Program-made: the position numbers and the translations under genes
Shown: one piece after another, positions 47,250-59,728 of the stretch
How positions within the stretch are numbered: the first letter of the stretch is position 1
Layout: each line of letters starts with the position of its first letter
Notes under the pieces: model-generated
The model's input: the letters and a program-made list of their open reading frames with translations, nothing else
The model's database searches: none
Told to the model about the DNA's origin: nothing
Assembly (NCBI GenBank): GCA_035610365.1
Contig: CM069433.1
Span: forward strand, 165,990,882 to 166,054,881
Length of the DNA: 64,000 bases
Direction: 5' to 3'
Origin: Aquatica leii
Lineage: Eukaryota > Arthropoda > Insecta > Coleoptera > Lampyridae

Positions 47250-50200
47250 TAACCTGATCAGAACCTGTTGTTAATTTTCCTGGTTTCTTATTAAATGCAA
47301 ACTCTCTTTGTCAATAGATTTATTACTCTTCAACCTAAGCTTTAATTCGTTTCAATCTTGGTAGTTTCTAAAATGATTTACTAGTTTTTTTGTGGTTTAT
47401 TAGTATCACAGAAATATTCTTTTAGTCATTGACCCCTTGATGACACAGAGCGGATTTAGCATCTGTGGAACATAGCTTACAACATAATCAGAAAACTTCT
47501 TTGACGCTGAATATTGCAGTAATGGATGAGATACATATTCACCATAAGTCGTCGCTTGTAATGAACTATCAAAAAAGTTTTTTGATTGTTATCTAATAGA
47601 AAAATAATATTTTCAACTTAATCTGGGTTTACTTTTACCTAGTTTCTGAGGATTTGAACAAAAATACTTCTCCAATGAGCTTGTTTGCTTTGTCAACTAT
47701 AATTCTTTCTCTATTTTTCTCTTACGAAATTGTGCTCCAAACCTTTGTTTTTCTATTATCTGCAATATCTCAAGAATTAACTATATAAAAAAACACATTT
47801 ACCAGTTAAAAAAAACTTTGCAACATCTCGTTATCAAGTATACAACTTATCAAAATGTCAGATTTATCAACTATCAATGAAAAGCCAGTAGTCTAGAAGT
47901 CAATTTTCTGTAAAAAAAATTGCTCCGTTTCCTGAAATTAAAAACGATGGCCCATTCTTTGCGGGATTTCATTCCCAAAAAAAAGTTTTTGGGATCCAGA
48001 ACAGAACAGTTGTTAACAAAATTTGTTATTGAATAATGGTACCTACGTAAGCCATATATAAAACCTATAATAAAAAACGCCTAAACACATTTTTATAGTG
48101 ATGAAAACACTTATAGGCAGCTTGATTCGAAGGCTTATGTGAGGAAACGATGAAACGCTCAGATGAAACAAATCTGGAACTTGCGGTGGTGCTCAATTTC
48201 ACTTTTTTGTATTTTTTGGATAAAGTGTTTATTATTATTAAACAAGATATTCCTTATGATTCGTTTTATGTTTTAATAGTTATTTAACGAACAAGGTTGT
48301 TAATGATTGCGATTAATAATTGAGACGTTTTAACGCGTGAGCGAGTGTAGCTAGCGAACGCGTTAATATTGTCGAGATCGAGAACAAACGAGTTAGTTTT
48401 AAAGTTTTTTCGTTGATCGTACGTAAGTAAAATGTTCAATTGGTTCAAAATGGTTCATTAATAGGGGTTATTAACGATCTATTTCTGATACATTATTATA
48501 TATTAATATTGCTATTAACAGATGATCGACGGAAAAAATATATTAAGTTTTAATTTCACTCAGCAGTGAAAAGTGATTATAGTAATTGCAGCATTAGATC
48601 CGCGCGAGCTTCCGCCTTGTACGCTGCAAAAACGGTACAATATAGATGAAAATTGCACATAAACAATTTATTGAGCAAATTTACTAGAAAAAAGTCCGCG
48701 GGAGTGTATAATTATATCTAATAGTTTAAGAGTTACAGAATTTTAATGTAATTTTCGTGCAGCTTTGCACACATGTATCTTCTAAACTATTGAACGTAAC
48801 TGTACCCTTCTGCCGACTTTTTTATAGTAAATTTCAATACAAAAATTGTGGCGGTTTCGATGCTGGTGTAATATTACAACATCGACGAAGCTACCCTTAA
48901 CCGCAAAAAAAGCCGCGGTGTTCACCAAAAGCAACTCGACCAAAACACACATGTTCTACTACACCGATAATTTATGTTCAAATTTTAAAATTCGTAAACG
49001 AAATAATTTAATAAACCTGATTTATAAAGTTTTATAATAAAAACTCTCAGTAATTACTAGTTTAAATCATAAACGATTTCACTGTAAAGTTATCAACATA
49101 AGACGAAAGTAGGTAAAAGAAAATTTGAGTAAATTTTGATTGTCGAAATTGTATCAACAGTCAAACAATTGTAAAGATTATTAGTGTTATAAATCTGTTA
49201 AGACTAGATAAAGGATTGATGTTAAAGTTCATCTCTCTAATGCTTTTTTATAGTCAGTAGCGCATTTGTTTAATATTAATAGGAGAAAAAATTGTAGAAT
49301 CGGTAAAAAAAGACAATTTAATAAAAAGGCATGTCGATTATTTCGCGTCGCGAAATATTTTTTATTGCGAGTCCAATCTGCTGTAAGTTTTCTATAGATA
49401 TGACAATCGCGAACGCGACAAACTGTTGAAAAAAATTCAATATTTAAACTGTGAATGCACATTTCCAAAGATGAAATCTCCACTTTGCAACTTTTACATC
49501 TGAAAGGAACGTAGTGCGAACCGTGTCATAATCTTAAAAGCTGTAGAACTGTGAACCGCCAGAAAACTCGGGTAAAATCCAATAATCATTTAGTTTTGTT
49601 GTTTTTTTTTAAATGCGCATCAACTAGTTAGAGTGTGGTGAAGCAATTGTCAGAAACCATGCGATATAAATTGTTTATTTCATCATTGAATGATTTATTT
49701 AATCCAAACGTATTGAATCAAAGTCTGGCTAAACTTCTGAAAGTTCCACTTTGGCTCTAAAATTTATTGTGTCTAGAGAAAATTTTACATTTATTCGAAT
49801 GCTTTCAAACGTATCTAAGCCAGCAGAAAATGAGTCAGTAGACGTGAATCACAAGTTTTCGATCGTTCCTCGCATAACATGCTTGTGAGCGCAATATTAT
49901 TATTTGAGCTTTGCGAAGGTGACTTTTTCCCTTGAAAATATTTTGTGTCAAATAAAGTTTGTTGTTTTGAGATTTTGTTGTTTGCTTTGTGTTTCTTACG
50001 ATTCATCACTTGGAAAAGAAAAGCTAAGCGTTACCCACACAGTCCAAATACCCATTGTTGTACTTCTCTAGAAAAATTTTATATAAAAGATGTACCCTCT
50101 AGTTTGCAATCATTTCGCACTAAACTATTACATACTACTAAAGCTATAATTGGGAAACAACAGCCAGGACTGTTTGGATTTAGAGTTTTTAATACTAATT

Positions 50201-51730
50201 CAATGCCGAGCACAATTTCCGTTCCTTTTGGAGAGTTAAAGGGTAAACAAATTGAACTACAAAAATAAAAAAAAACTAGTGACGCCGTCCTATTTACATG
50301 CCATGATGTTTGTTCAAGTGCATGGATTTAAGATAACTCAATCGGGTATCTCCTTAGATATGTCACTGGAAGCTATGTTTTATCAGCGCGCAGCAATTCT
50401 TGATAATGAACGGTCTTGCTCATAATTTGTTACAAAAATTATCTATAAGTCATTGGTGTTGCTGATTCATCCTCTTCCAGCGATGAAGAGGTTATGAGAA
50501 ACAATTCTCAGGCATTTCATGAACAAATGTTTAATACAAACAATTGGTGAATTATCATACGACCATATTCTCGTTTAATATGTACCTAGAATACTAGTTA
50601 TTTGTGTTTTTTATTATTTATGTATGCATTCTTATTTTTGAAAATTGTATTAAGCCTTGTTCATTATATTACGTATATAATATTGTGTTTGTTTTTAACA
50701 CCTTCCGATAATTGCAAGAATTGCGATATCTGTGAATTTTTTCTTCTTTATTTATGACTACTTGTTAAAATGGTCTTTTAAAATATTTTAAACTTACCAG
50801 GAAATTTGCTGTGATATCTACCAAGAAGTATTGAAAAACGTCTTTGAAGGTTAATGGTAATTTTTAAATTTCAATAATAGTTATAATCACAAAAAAACGA
50901 TAATCTTATTCAGAAAGCTGCAGAGCCAACAATATCTCCCCCTTTATAACCAAAATTGGATTTAAAATGAATTTGATCCATGAGCAATGCAATGTTTTAT
51001 CTCTTCTGCACTCAACAAATTATATTTTTAAGATACATAATTTTCATTTTGTTCAAATTTTGGACTTATCGTTAGTTTGCTGCAGAGAGATTTAATGGTT
51101 GATTGACTAGGCAATCGTAAGTAATTGGCACTTCTGAGAAACCCATATGCATGTAGTGAAATTGTAAAAAGTAAACTACAAAATATCACAGAATGCAGAG
51201 AATATCTGGGTTGATTTTGCAAACATTTAGCAATGAAATTTGCTGTTTAGGGAACACTATTGTACTTTCACAATTAGGCATTTTTTCTTGTAACAAAGAC
51301 AAAAAGTAAGTATTATCAAAATACATTTACTTGCAGTGTTGTTAACACTATTATTGTTGAAAAACTCACAGTGACAGTCATTAATAATATCTTCCAAATG
51401 ATTCAAATTACTCACTGTTTTCGGAAGAATTTTTTTCATTAGCCGTGTAATTGTAACACTTTTATTGCACACATTCACTGACAAATTGTCATTAACATAC
51501 ATAAATTAGATTTGTAGATTTCTGTGAGACTCCTACAACAATTAAAAAAGTAATCATAATTTAATAGTTTGTAACTAAATAAATATTTTTTGTTTCCTTT
51601 TTGTAAATAAATTGTTTTACTGTCCTCTTTAAAATTAAGGTAGGAGTAATTATTCACCCTTAAACTACATGTTTCTATAAATTTATATTCAAGCAACTTT
51701 AATAATGGACTAAATATACCTATTTACTAT
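47250..51730. other. Mostly non-coding; unrecognised ORFs
   Basis: A CpG-richer patch at about 48300-48430 ends in a donor-like GTACGTAAGT and could be a promoter or first exon, without further support. The plus-strand ORF at 49945-50268 (107 codons, GLFGFRVFNTNSMPST near its end) looks more coding-like than most but matches nothing I know. A Ser/Asp/Glu-rich reading near 50460-50500 may belong with it. The ORFs at 49229-49483, 51257-51502 and 51475-51696 are unrecognised. Confidence 0.4.
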
Positions 51731-53985
51731 ATACAGCCAGTGCCGGATTTATGGCAAATTCGAGTTTTGTTTTCGATTTCCTCGCCGCTGCAACCAATTT
51801 CAATTAAACGGTTAATAGAAAGCACATGCTAAGCAACAGGGATCCTGGTACTACCGCATGCTTTACTACTGGCTTCCTTATTTTTCGTATTTAGTACTTT
51901 TCGGTTCTGCTTAATAAACATGAAATTCTTTACAAAAAGCGGTAGATGTATGTATACCCATTTGGGTCAGCGTGTTCTTCGGCCGCTTCGCGTCACCGCC
52001 TTCGCCATTTTGCGACCAAAGTTTTAGCGCTTTAGGACGTCACCGAGTTGAACGTGAATTCACATTCATTGTTATTGTTTTACGCTCGTTATTAGTGGTC
52101 CATCATGTTAATACGTGAATGTGCGAGTACCGTACAGTTACTATTACACATTTAATAGTGATTTTAATTTTTCTATACATATACATTTAGAGAGTTATTA
52201 CTGTGTTTACACTTATTGCCCGGCATAATTTGTAAAAACAGCATAATTATTTACAAGTTTACTCCTAATACATATAAACAACCTGATAATATAATCCTCC
52301 TGTCCGCAAAGATTTTAATTCAATAAAAATAGGTTGCATGAATAAAAAATGGTGAAAGCATACGACAACAAAAAACGTTTTTGTAAATATTAGATATTTA
52401 AAAATTTACATCATAATAACCTCATAAAACTGTATTATAAAAAAGGAAATTATGTTTATAAGTTTATATGTCTATAAAATTTTTACTACTAAATAAAGAC
52501 TTTAAAATTAGACGTAAATCAAAATTCAACTTTTACTGTAGAGACTAAGAGAAAATTAGAAATTTGCATATGTAATTAATAATACGACCATGACATTGAA
52601 CTAAACATTAATTTTAAAACCATCAATAACTTTCTATTTTTATTTTTCGTATAATTCTAGGATATCAAAATACTAAGTTTAAAGGTTAATAATTTCGTTT
52701 TGGTTATAATTAGATTCCGTTCTAGAAACGTAAAATCGTAGTAAGTTGTTTTGCATTTAAAGCTTTAATATGGTATTATAAAATTTATAAAAATGGACTA
52801 CACACCTTTAGTTAAAATGCGTGTACGTTTGTATCCATAAATTTCGTTTCACAAGATTTTCACATACAACTCGAAAGTGCTCAATGACCGACGACTACGA
52901 AATATACTGATAGCGAAATCATTTTTACGTGAAAATAATGCGGAATCAACAATATACACCTTCTCTTGTTAAGTAGATAAAGCGGGAATGTGATGAAGGT
53001 GTAAACGTTTTATATACAGATCGTTAGAAAGAAAAATTATGTTGTGAATGTTGAATGTCTGTATTTGTAACTTTTATTAACGATTAACTGAAAAATTGTA
53101 ACAGTTGTTTATTATATAAAGAAAGCTATAATAATATTTATTTATAAAGTTAAGTGTTAACACAACTATTAAGTGGATATTGAACATCAGACACATTCAT
53201 AAATATCTAAATGTACGGTCGGGTAGTTTAAGTCTTCTAAAAGTTGGGTGATCAATACTTGTCTACAAATTATGTACAGCAGCTGCACATCATGATAATA
53301 AATTGCATGGTAAAACCATACAAAAAAAAACTTTAAAACCATTACCTAGCTACTTTTAGTTTTTCAAATTAAAGCGCAAATTATTACTACACTTACGGAA
53401 GGATTAGTTTATGCAATACCTGTTAGAAATTTTAAGCAACCGCTGCAACAGCATAACAAGCGCCGTTCTTTCGAAAACTTCAACGTAGATTTAAATCTGA
53501 GATCATGCTCAGACTGCATTTTTAGGCTAACTCAGCTACTTGAAAACCTGTCAGTATCGATTACCAGAAAACGTCCAACAAAACATTCTACAGTATCTGA
53601 TAAGAACAATACAAAAAAATGCTTACGTTTACACTGAGTAGACTATATTTTTAGAGTGATAAAATTAAAAATCGACATTAAAAACATAGTTTGCATCATT
53701 CTATTAAATACTGCAAAATATATTAATGTCGCAAGCAGAAACAGTAAATACAACATACAAAATTTAATTACTCAAATATTTACTTTTAGTTATGTTTAGA
53801 ACTTTATAATTAGATTTAGTTCGCGATTACGGGCTTATAATTTTAAATTATCACGGATAATCTACATAAATGTGTATTATTATATTTATATATTGATTCA
53901 AAACTTTTTAGCAAACGTTTGATGTTTGCTAAAATTTACCGAATTCGAATTCGAATAAAAAACGTTAAAAGCAAGCTTTGTATTA
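51731..53985. other. Non-coding; possible hAT-type end
   Basis: CAGTGCCGGATTTATGG at 51737-51753 resembles the terminal word of hAT and similar DNA elements; the second end was not found. The patch to about 52140 is CpG-richer. The rest is AT-rich without genes. GAATTCGAATTCGAAT at 53940-53955 is a short simple repeat just before the LTR element. Confidence 0.4.
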
Positions 53986-54026
53986 CTATTGAAACGTCCG
54001 AGAAATTACTTGCAAATGCAAGAGCC

Positions 54027-54054
54027 TTCTAGAACTGTTATCTAGTTTCTAGAA
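54027..54054 (+). promoter_or_regulatory. Paired TTCnnGAA words, heat-shock-element-like
   Basis: TTCTAGAA occurs at 54027-54034 and 54047-54054, exactly 20 bp apart and therefore in the same 5 bp phase used by heat-shock factor sites. They lie about 50-75 bp upstream of the TATA box. Each word has two units where strong sites have three or more. Function is an inference. Confidence 0.4.
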
Positions 54055-54100
54055 GATATAGCGAAAAGTGAGGAACGATCGAGAAGAATTCGCCGATGTC

Positions 54101-54134
54101 TATAAAAGCCGAAGATGGAAATCGTAGGTCAGTT
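54101..54134 (+). promoter_or_regulatory. LTR core promoter: TATA box and initiator
   Basis: TATAAAAG at 54101-54108 is followed by TCAGTT at 54129-54134, the arthropod initiator word. The distance from the first T of the TATA box to the initiator A (54131) is 30 bp, as expected for a transcription start there. The same arrangement is at 60293-60326 in the 3' LTR. Confidence 0.8.
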
Positions 54135-54449
54135 ATTGCTGGAATGCGAATGTGTTAAGAAGATTATCAAGTGAAGATAAATAAGTGATTAGCACGTGCG
54201 GACGTTTTAAATAAATAACAGTGTACACCGAATCGAGTGAACGTGACTTATAGTGTAAACAAATCCGAGGACGTTATCTTATCTTATCTTAAGTGTTATA
54301 CAACGGTTATACATAAATTATAGTGTAAGTGTTTTTATTATTAGATTTAATTAGTTCGGTTCATTTAAAAGTATACATATTTCTATAATAAGTAAACGTA
54401 GTTTTAATCGTTTAAATAAATTAGTTTTTAATAAATAAAGACGTAACAG

Positions 54450-54467
54450 TGGCGTCAGGTGTTGAGG
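54450..54467 (+). other. Putative primer-binding site
   Basis: TGGCGTCAGGTGTTGAGG starts two bases after the 5' LTR (the base at 54449 is G). TGG pairs with the CCA end of a tRNA; I cannot say which tRNA primes. Confidence 0.65.
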
Positions 54468-54753
54468 TATCAAACCGTTCGCGATTTTTAGTGTGAATAC
54501 CATTAAGTTATTTGATATCGCACCCGTAATAGAAACATTGCGTAAATATCTGTTAAGATTCGCGATAAGCGTGTTTATTTATAAAGTTAATATAGTGTTT
54601 ATTAAACTTTTTCTTTTAACAAGTGCGTGATCGCGATTCGTTTTCGTGGTTTAATATTAATAAGTGAATCGTTATTAAATTTTGTGTTATATAAAAACTG
54701 CAATTTAAAAAGTAGTGTATTTAAAACTTTATATTCGTATTATATTTAAATTT

Positions 54754-55971
54754 ATGCCGGTGACGCGTTTGCAAGCAGTTAAAATGGATTCAAAAATACT
54801 TGAAATTCTCGAATCGATGAATAAAAATATCCAAGAAAAACTGTCCGAAAATTCTCAGAAGATGGAAGAAAATTCGCAGAAAATAGAAGAAAAGTTTTAC
54901 GAAAATTCTAGAAAAATGGAAGAAAATGCTAGAAGTTTGAAAGAAGAAATACGAGCGAGCATGGAAAACCAAATAAAGACTATTGAGGAACAAATACAAG
55001 TAAGTGTAGGAAATCAAATTAAAATTGTTCAAGAGGAAACCCAAGCAGACATGTTAAACTTAAAAGAAGAAATTTGCGATTCTGTGAATGACATAATAGA
55101 AAAGAAGTTAAATGAAAATTCAAGAACCATAGAAGACAAGATAGAGAAAAAATTGAGAGAAAGAATACAACTGCTTGAAGAAAGAATGATCCAAATGAAT
55201 TGTCACGGTGAAGGAAGCGTCACGAGTGAAGATTTAATAATGAACCATCGAGAAGAAAACACTCACAAGTTCAAAGTTGTACCACCGAATTTTGATGGTA
55301 AAGTTCCATGGTCAACCTACTACAAGCAGTTTGAAGCCGCAGCTACTGCTAATGGTTGGAGCAACAAGCAGAAAGCGACGTCTTTAATAGTGTCCTTACG
55401 TGGAGAAGCGCTTGGAATTTTACAAACTATTCCGGACCACCTGCAAGAAAATTACGAACTCTTAATATCACGATTAGAAATGAGATATGGGGATGCTCAT
55501 CTTCAACAAGTATATCAGGCTCAAATTAAAAGTCGGGTTCAAAAAGCTGCCGAAAGTCTTCAAGAGTTTGAGGCTGACATCGCCAGACTAACACGGCTTG
55601 CGTATCCTACAGCGCCAGATACCTTCTTGGAGCAATTGGCTATTCAAACTTTTGTAGACGGCCTCCGAGACAACGAAACACAGCAGACTCTTCGGTTAGC
55701 GAGACCGAAGACGTTGGATGATGCATTAACCCATGCTTTGGAGTTCGAGGCGGCGAAACAAGCGTCGCACCGAGGCAGCCATAAGCTCCGTTGTGCTGCA
55801 GAAGTATCCTCGCACACAGAAGAAAGCATTGAAGACATAGTGCGACGGGTATTTCGGGAACGAGAAGCTCGAGGAAGAGAACTGACGTGCTGGAACTGCG
55901 GAGAAGTGGGCCACGTACGACGCCGTTGTACTAAGCCCAAAAGAAGACCAGAAGAGCGTCCGGAAAACTAG
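54754..55971 (+). CDS. gag: Gag polyprotein
   Basis: Gag forms the capsid-like particle and packages element RNA. The frame is open from 54715, but the ATG at 54754 gives the more plausible N-terminus (MPVTRLQAVKMDSK), 405 residues. Residues about 15-150 are a long charged coiled coil with repeated ENSxKMEE units. Then comes a retrotransposon-gag fold (FDGKVPWSTYYKQFEAAA through LEFEAAKQ), and near the C-terminus, residues 379-392, a CCHC zinc knuckle (CWNCGEVGHVRRRC) followed by a basic tail. It is intact. Pol begins 14 bp after its stop, in the -1 frame, and the pol frame is open for 37 bp into gag, so pol could be made by frameshifting or by reinitiation. I see no canonical slippery heptamer in the overlap. 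Confidence 0.93.
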   Translation: MPVTRLQAVKMDSKILEILESMNKNIQEKLSENSQKMEENSQKIEEKFYENSRKMEENARSLKEEIRASMENQIKTIEEQIQVSVGNQIKIVQEETQADMLNLKEEICDSVNDIIEKKLNENSRTIEDKIEKKLRERIQLLEERMIQMNCHGEGSVTSEDLIMNHREENTHKFKVVPPNFDGKVPWSTYYKQFEAAATANGWSNKQKATSLIVSLRGEALGILQTIPDHLQENYELLISRLEMRYGDAHLQQVYQAQIKSRVQKAAESLQEFEADIARLTRLAYPTAPDTFLEQLAIQTFVDGLRDNETQQTLRLARPKTLDDALTHALEFEAAKQASHRGSHKLRCAAEVSSHTEESIEDIVRRVFREREARGRELTCWNCGEVGHVRRRCTKPKRRPEERPEN

Positions 55972-55985
55972 AACGGGTCGACCGA

Positions 55986-57992
55986 ATGGGGCGAAAGTCG
56001 ACCTCAACGAGCCATGCCCCGGAGATTACCATCCAAATGGCATCGCCTAAGGAACAATTGCATAGCATTTATCTCGATGGCAAGATCAATGGGAGAAGCG
56101 TCCAGTTACTGGTTGACACGGGAGCGACGAAGACCATCATTCGTCTTGACATGTTATTGGAAAACGAGAAGACATCACCAGTAACAGTACGACTTCGAAC
56201 GGCGACGGGCGACGAAATACCTACTCACGGACAAGTCAAAGTAACCATTGGTTTGGGAAATGGAGTACTCGACCATCAAGTACTGGTAGCCGACATCACG
56301 GAAGAAGTTATCCTGGGAATGGACGTGATAAAGAAGTATGGGTTCCATTTGGATATGAAGAACGATGTCCTGAAGATCGACAATGAAGAAATTCCTTTTC
56401 ATTCGTCAGAGAAGGCAGCCGTGCGAGTCTTGTTGAGTGAAGACGTGATTCTGCCTGCAAGGACGGAAAGTGTGGTGATGGCACGCCTGGATGGAAATCT
56501 CCGGGAAGGCTACATACGCGCGATTGAACCAATGGAAGGCGGTTTAGTTGAAAAGGGACTACTCGTTGCCAGAACCTTAGTACGAGTAAAGAAGACGATG
56601 CCAGTAAGGATCTTAAACATCAACTCAGATCCTGTAACGTTGAAAAAGAAGACCGTGGTAGGCCAATGCACGCCAGTATCACAAATTGTGAGATGCGTGA
56701 AGACGAACGAAGATACGCCGCCGAAGAAGTGTCCACAACATCTATTGGACATTCTTACCACCAAATGCCAAAACCTCAGCCAAGACCAGCTGGCTAAAGT
56801 TAAAGTGTTGATCCAAGAGTACCAAGATGTGTTCGCGCTGGAGAGTGGTTCCAAAGGAAGAACTAACGTGCTGAAACACAAAATTAATACCGGAGACGCT
56901 CGACCGATACGACAACATCCACGCAGACTTCCTTTGGCGAAAAGAGAAGAAGCCGAACAAATAATTACGGATATGGAGAGAGAAGGCGTGATTGAACCTT
57001 CAAGTAGTCCATGGGCATCCCCAGTGGTACTCGTGAAGAAGAAGGATGGATCAACGAGGTTTTGCGTAGACTACAGGCAGCTAAACGACGTGACCAAAAA
57101 GGACAGCTACCCTTTACCCAGAATTGACGATACGCTAGACACCCTGTCAGGATCCCAGTGGTTTTCTACGTTAGATTTAAAGAGTGGATACTGGCAGGTA
57201 GAATTAGAACCCAAGGATCGTGAAAAAACAGCTTTTACGATCGGAACTGGTTTGTGGCAGTTCACTGTAATGCCCTTCGGCCTGTGTAACGCTCCTGCAA
57301 CGTTTGAGCGTTTGATAGAGACCATCTTGCGCGGATTGTCTTGGAAGACGTGCTTGGTTTACCTGGACGACGTGATCGTGGTTGGAAGGTCCTTTGAAGA
57401 ACACTTGAGCAACTTGAAGGAAGTGTTCCAGCGATTACGTGGGGCTAACCTCAAACTGAGCCCAAAGAAGTGCCACGTATTTAAGAAGGAAGTCCAATAC
57501 CTTGGCCACGTCGTATCTAGAGATGGAGTGAGGGCTGACCCAGACAAAATCCGAGCCGTGCAAGCATGGCCAAGACCAATCGACAAACATCAGGTCCGAA
57601 GTTTCCTTAGGTTGTGCACTTATTATAGAAGATTTGTACCCGGATTTGCCAATATTGCCAAACCATTAACAAAATTAACTGAAGAAAAAGCAGAATTTAG
57701 ATGGAATGAAGACTGCGAAAGTTCTTTTAATCAACTAAAACAAGCCCTAGTCACTTCGCCGATTTTGAGTTATCCAAGAGAAGATGGAAAGTTTGTTTTG
57801 GATACCGACGCAAGCAATCTGGCCATAAGCGCGGTCCTTTCGCAGATTCAAGATGGACAAGAAAAGGTTATCGCGTATTTTAGCAAGGTTTTGTCCAGGC
57901 CAGAAAGGAATTATTGCGTCACTAGGAGGGAGCTGTTAGCAGTCGTTAAGTCCATCGAACATTTCTACAAGTATTTGTATGGACGAAAATAA
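55986..57992 (+). pseudogene. pol: Pol part 1: protease, RT, truncated RNase H
   Basis: This 668-codon frame starts with an aspartic protease (LVDTGATKTII, DTG at residues 44-46) that would cut the polyproteins. Reverse transcriptase follows, with WASPVVLVKKKDGSTRFCVD, MPFGLCNAPATF and the catalytic YLDD at residues 459-462. RNase H then begins, with the first catalytic Asp at residue 608 (LDTDAS) and the Glu at 649 (RRELLAVV). It then ends at a TAA (57990-57992), exactly where family members continue with the strand holding the third Asp (TDH motif). After the stop the same frame continues at EGQVARW, so a short in-frame segment has been lost and a stop created at the junction. Confidence 0.93.
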
Positions 57993-58949
57993 GAAGGACA
58001 AGTGGCAAGATGGATCGAGAGACTGCAAGAGTATGACTATGACACAGAACACCGTGCCGGAAGCAGTAATCGAAACGCTGATGCCTTGTCCAGAAGACCA
58101 TGTCCGGCGGACTGCAGCCATTGTTCGCGACTGGAAGAAAAAGTCGAATGTCTCCGGAGAACTGCTATGGTTGATGATGAGTGGGAACCTGAGCAGTTAC
58201 GTCGCGAACAAGAAGACGATCCTGAAATAAGACTACTCCTGGACTGGAAAGAAAGCGGCCGACGACCAACCTGGGAAGAAGTGAGTGCTTTGGGCAAAAA
58301 TATCAAAGCGTACTGGGCGCAGTGGGACTCCTTGATAGTAGAAGACGGTCTTCTTAAGCAATCCCTAGAAAGTGCCGAGGGCACGGGAAACAGACTACAG
58401 CTGGTAGTGCCGAAGAGCAGGGTGACCGAAGTGTTGAAGCATCTCCACGATGGGACATCAGGAGGACACTTTGGCATTAAGAAGACGTTGGGTAAAGTGC
58501 GAGAACGATTCTACTGGATGAACTGCAAAGAGGACGTCATGAAATGGTGCCGTAAATGCATAGTCTGCGCTTCAGGAAATGGTCCAGCGAGAAAGCGCAA
58601 AGCACCCATGAAACAATACAACGTAGGAAGCCCTTTGGAAAGAGTAGCGATTGACATCGCAGGGCCGTTCCCAGAATCCGATTCGGGAAATAAATACATC
58701 TTGGTGGCGATGGATTATTTCACGAAATGGACGGAGGCTTACGCCATACCCAATCAGGAAGCAGCTACAGTCGCAGACGTATTAGTAAAGGAGTTTTTCT
58801 GCCGGTTTGGAGTTCCGTTGGAATTACACTCCGATCAAGGCCGCAATTTTGAGTCTGGGCTGTTTCAAGAAGTTTGCCGACTGTTAGGAATTAAAAGACT
58901 AGGACAACGCCTCTCCATCCTCAGTCTGATGGCATGGTTGAACGGATGA
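57993..58949 (+). pseudogene. pol: Pol part 2: RNase H end and integrase core
   Basis: Same frame as part 1. It opens with the end of RNase H (RNADALSR), then the integrase HHCC zinc domain (HLHDGTSGGHFG ... CRKCIVC), then the catalytic core with Asp at 58653-58655 (AIDIAGP) and Asp at 58833-58835 (HSDQGRNFES). At about 58891-58896 an A-run appears one base short; the frame then turns into an unrelated tail that stops at 58949. The third catalytic residue, Glu, is in another frame at 58940-58942, 35 residues on when counted across the shift, as in DD35E integrases. Confidence 0.9.
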
Positions 58950-59728
58950 ATCGAACAATGGGCAAGTACTTAGCCAAGGTAGTGTCCGAACATCAAAGAG
59001 ACTGGGATCAGTACTTGCACCTCTTCTTAATGGCGTACCGATCATCCGTTCACGAAAGCACAGGCCAAACACCATCTTGTGTTATGCTCGGTCGTGAGAT
59101 AAGATTACCATGCGATCTTCAATTTGGACGAAGACCGGAAGAAGAAGTCGCTGGAGAAGATTACGTCAGCAAGCTGGCAAAGAGGCTAGACGAAGTACAT
59201 GAAGAGGTTCGTAAAAACACACAAATTGCCAGCGACAGGATGAAAACAAGATATGACGTCAAGGCGCAAAATGGTGGGTTTCAACCTGGCGATATGGTTT
59301 GGTTGTATAACCCTCAAAGGAGACGTGGTTTGTCGCCGAAGCTGCAAAGGCAATGGGAGGGCCCCTATGAAGTCGTGCAGCGTATTAACGACGTTATATA
59401 CCGCATCCGAAAACCGCCCAGAGGCAAGCCAAAAGTGGTCCACGTCGATCGTCTAGCCCCGTTTGCTGGCGATAACCACAATCCGCAAGTTCAGGTCCGA
59501 ACCAGAGTAATAAGTAGCAGAACCAGGAATCCAATCGAAGAAATGGAGTTCGAAAAGTTTATGAACTTATACGGAGGTTCTGGAAAAGCTAGGTTCGGAG
59601 TTACCACCGAGGAACAACAAGACCTGGTGCAGGCACTAAAAGATTACGCCATCGGACAGTGCGTGGGCGAGGGGGTTGACAGGTCCAAAGGGGTTGCAGT
59701 CGTGTTTAAAAGAAGTTTGGACAGCTAG
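58894..59728 (+). pseudogene. pol: Pol part 3: integrase C-terminus with GPY/F
   Basis: After the one-base shift, this frame starts just before the catalytic Glu (MVERMNRTM, first Met at 58934). It continues through the helical C-terminal part of the integrase (YHxxxH-free, VHESTGQTPSCVMLGRE) to the GPY/F module (WEGPYEVV near 59354) that assists strand transfer and target choice. From about 59560 the sequence no longer belongs to integrase: QCVGEGVDRSKGVAVVFKR is the beginning of a macrodomain. A second A-run at 59708-59711 is one base short and the frame ends at 59728. Confidence 0.88.

Larger units (their letters stand above)
53990..54448 (+). repeat. 5' LTR
   Basis: 459 bp, TG...CA, with a 4 bp duplication outside. 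It carries the core promoter, two TTCTAGAA words in U3, and AATAAA words in its last 60 bases. Confidence 0.95.

Noticed and set aside
53938-53956. GAATTCGAATTCGAAT as a heat-shock element
   Set aside because: GAA and TTC units lack the two-base spacing of such elements; it is a short simple repeat outside the LTR.
55921-55990. Canonical slippery site for gag-pol frameshifting
   Set aside because: The 37 bp overlap has no X-XXY-YYZ heptamer in the gag phase; reinitiation at 55986 is equally possible, so no site is annotated.
55644-58477. Several minus-strand ORFs of 60-146 codons within the Gypsy element
   Set aside because: Antisense of gag and pol; no independent motif.
59700-59720. Programmed -1 frameshift between pol and the macrodomain frame
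   Set aside because: GTTTAAAAGAAG does not give a heptamer whose two codons re-pair after a -1 slip; the upstream -1 frame meets a stop there. A one-base loss in the A-run is simpler.
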